A stretch of 22,007 bases of DNA from assembly GCA_007122505.1 (NCBI GenBank), contig SKTQ01000216.1:1-22007 (forward strand). Reading direction: 5' to 3'. Every line of letters starts with the position of its first letter. Positions within the stretch are counted from its first letter, which is position 1. Position numbers and translations under genes: made by a program. This stretch comes from Bacteroidales bacterium (GTDB lineage: Bacteria; Bacteroidota; Bacteroidia; Bacteroidales; UBA7960). The notes under the pieces are model-generated. The model was not told the DNA's origin. It searched no databases and was given only the letters and a program-made list of their open reading frames with translations. This document shows positions 21,668-22,007 of the stretch, piece by piece.

Positions 21668-22007
21668 ATGCAAATAAAACTTAAGGTTCCTCAAAAAAAC
21701 ATTGATATGGAAACAATTCATTGGAGTGGCTATGAATGGCTTAAACAGGAACGCTGGGGCAATGTATATCCTACAAACCTGCGTGGATGGATGGACCCCT
21801 CCTGTATAAATATTGATGATCAGGGCTATTTGCATCTGCTCACAAAACACAATCCAAAATATTTTGACCGTACAAAATTTACACATCCTTATGGTGTTGG
21901 CCTGGTGAGCTGTACACATCGTTTTGGATATGGCTATTTTGAAATCGAAGCAAAACTGCCTGAAGGTAAAAATCTTTGGCCTGCTTTCTGGATGTGGTCG
22001 TTTGACA
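21668..22007 (+). CDS. Glycoside hydrolase family 16-like protein, 3' end beyond the window
   Basis: The frame is open from ATG 21668 to the window edge (113 codons, no stop). The sequence fits the N-terminal half of a GH16 beta-glucanase-type domain: LHLLTKHN, GVGLVSCTHRFGYGYFEIEA, and KLPEGKNLWPAFWMWSFD, the last resembling the GxWPAFWM block before the catalytic ExDxxE motif, which lies past the end. GH16 enzymes cut beta-glucans, agar, carrageenan and related polymers. No signal peptide or lipobox is visible: an in-frame stop lies at 21641-21643 and the chain starts directly with MQIKLKVPQK. ATG 21707 is an alternative start. Whether it is an active hydrolase cannot be judged here. Confidence 0.72.
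   Translation, partial: MQIKLKVPQKNIDMETIHWSGYEWLKQERWGNVYPTNLRGWMDPSCINIDDQGYLHLLTKHNPKYFDRTKFTHPYGVGLVSCTHRFGYGYFEIEAKLPEGKNLWPAFWMWSFD

Noticed and set aside
21656..21919. 87-codon minus-strand frame near the right edge
   Set aside because: Antisense to the GH16-like frame, which shows family motifs.

Overview
The window looks like chromosomal core DNA of a Bacteroidota bacterium, probably Bacteroidales or Marinilabiliales-like. The gene content supports this: GldB, a glycine/ornithine-lipid acyltransferase pair, a PorT-type outer-membrane barrel, a membrane-anchored HU-SPOR protein and a bacterial GH3 protein. Start sites mostly lack Shine-Dalgarno sequences, and several promoters match the Bacteroidota form TTG-N19-TAnnTTTG. 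No tRNA, rRNA, insertion sequence, prophage or CRISPR array was seen.

Layout. 1-273 is non-coding and carries a mosaic short tandem repeat. 274-4189 (minus) is the head of the division/cell-wall (dcw) cluster: mraZ, rsmH, an FtsL-like gene and a PASTA-bearing ftsI, preceded by a clear three-repeat MraZ operator. 4535-7049 (plus) holds the two acyltransferases and the GTPase EngB. gldB (minus, 7102-8112) meets engB tail to tail and is divergent from a beta-barrel gene and nadE (plus, 8239-10669). 10662-13031 (minus) holds a NifU-like Fe-S protein, an alkyltransferase-like protein without its cysteine, trmB and a transmembrane HU-SPOR protein. An 8-bp tandem repeat lies just upstream of the HU-SPOR start. 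13237-16256 (minus) holds kdsB, a deoxynucleoside kinase and a GH3-family protein.

16431-20990 (plus) is a tight five-gene run: an orphan sensor histidine kinase starting at TTG, a LolA-like exported protein, a YidD-domain protein with a signal peptide and a His-rich linker, and two overlapping helical-repeat proteins with the same C-terminal PGxGxxYAG membrane module. A TM2-domain gene faces it at a 4-bp gap. The window ends inside a GH16-like gene that starts at 21668.

Most genes are housekeeping or envelope functions: peptidoglycan synthesis and septation, LPS (Kdo activation), aminolipids, gliding, and tRNA and nucleotide metabolism. The least explained part is the five-gene run plus the TM2 gene (16431-21402). 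I regard it as the best candidate for an undescribed envelope system, but its function cannot be read from sequence alone.
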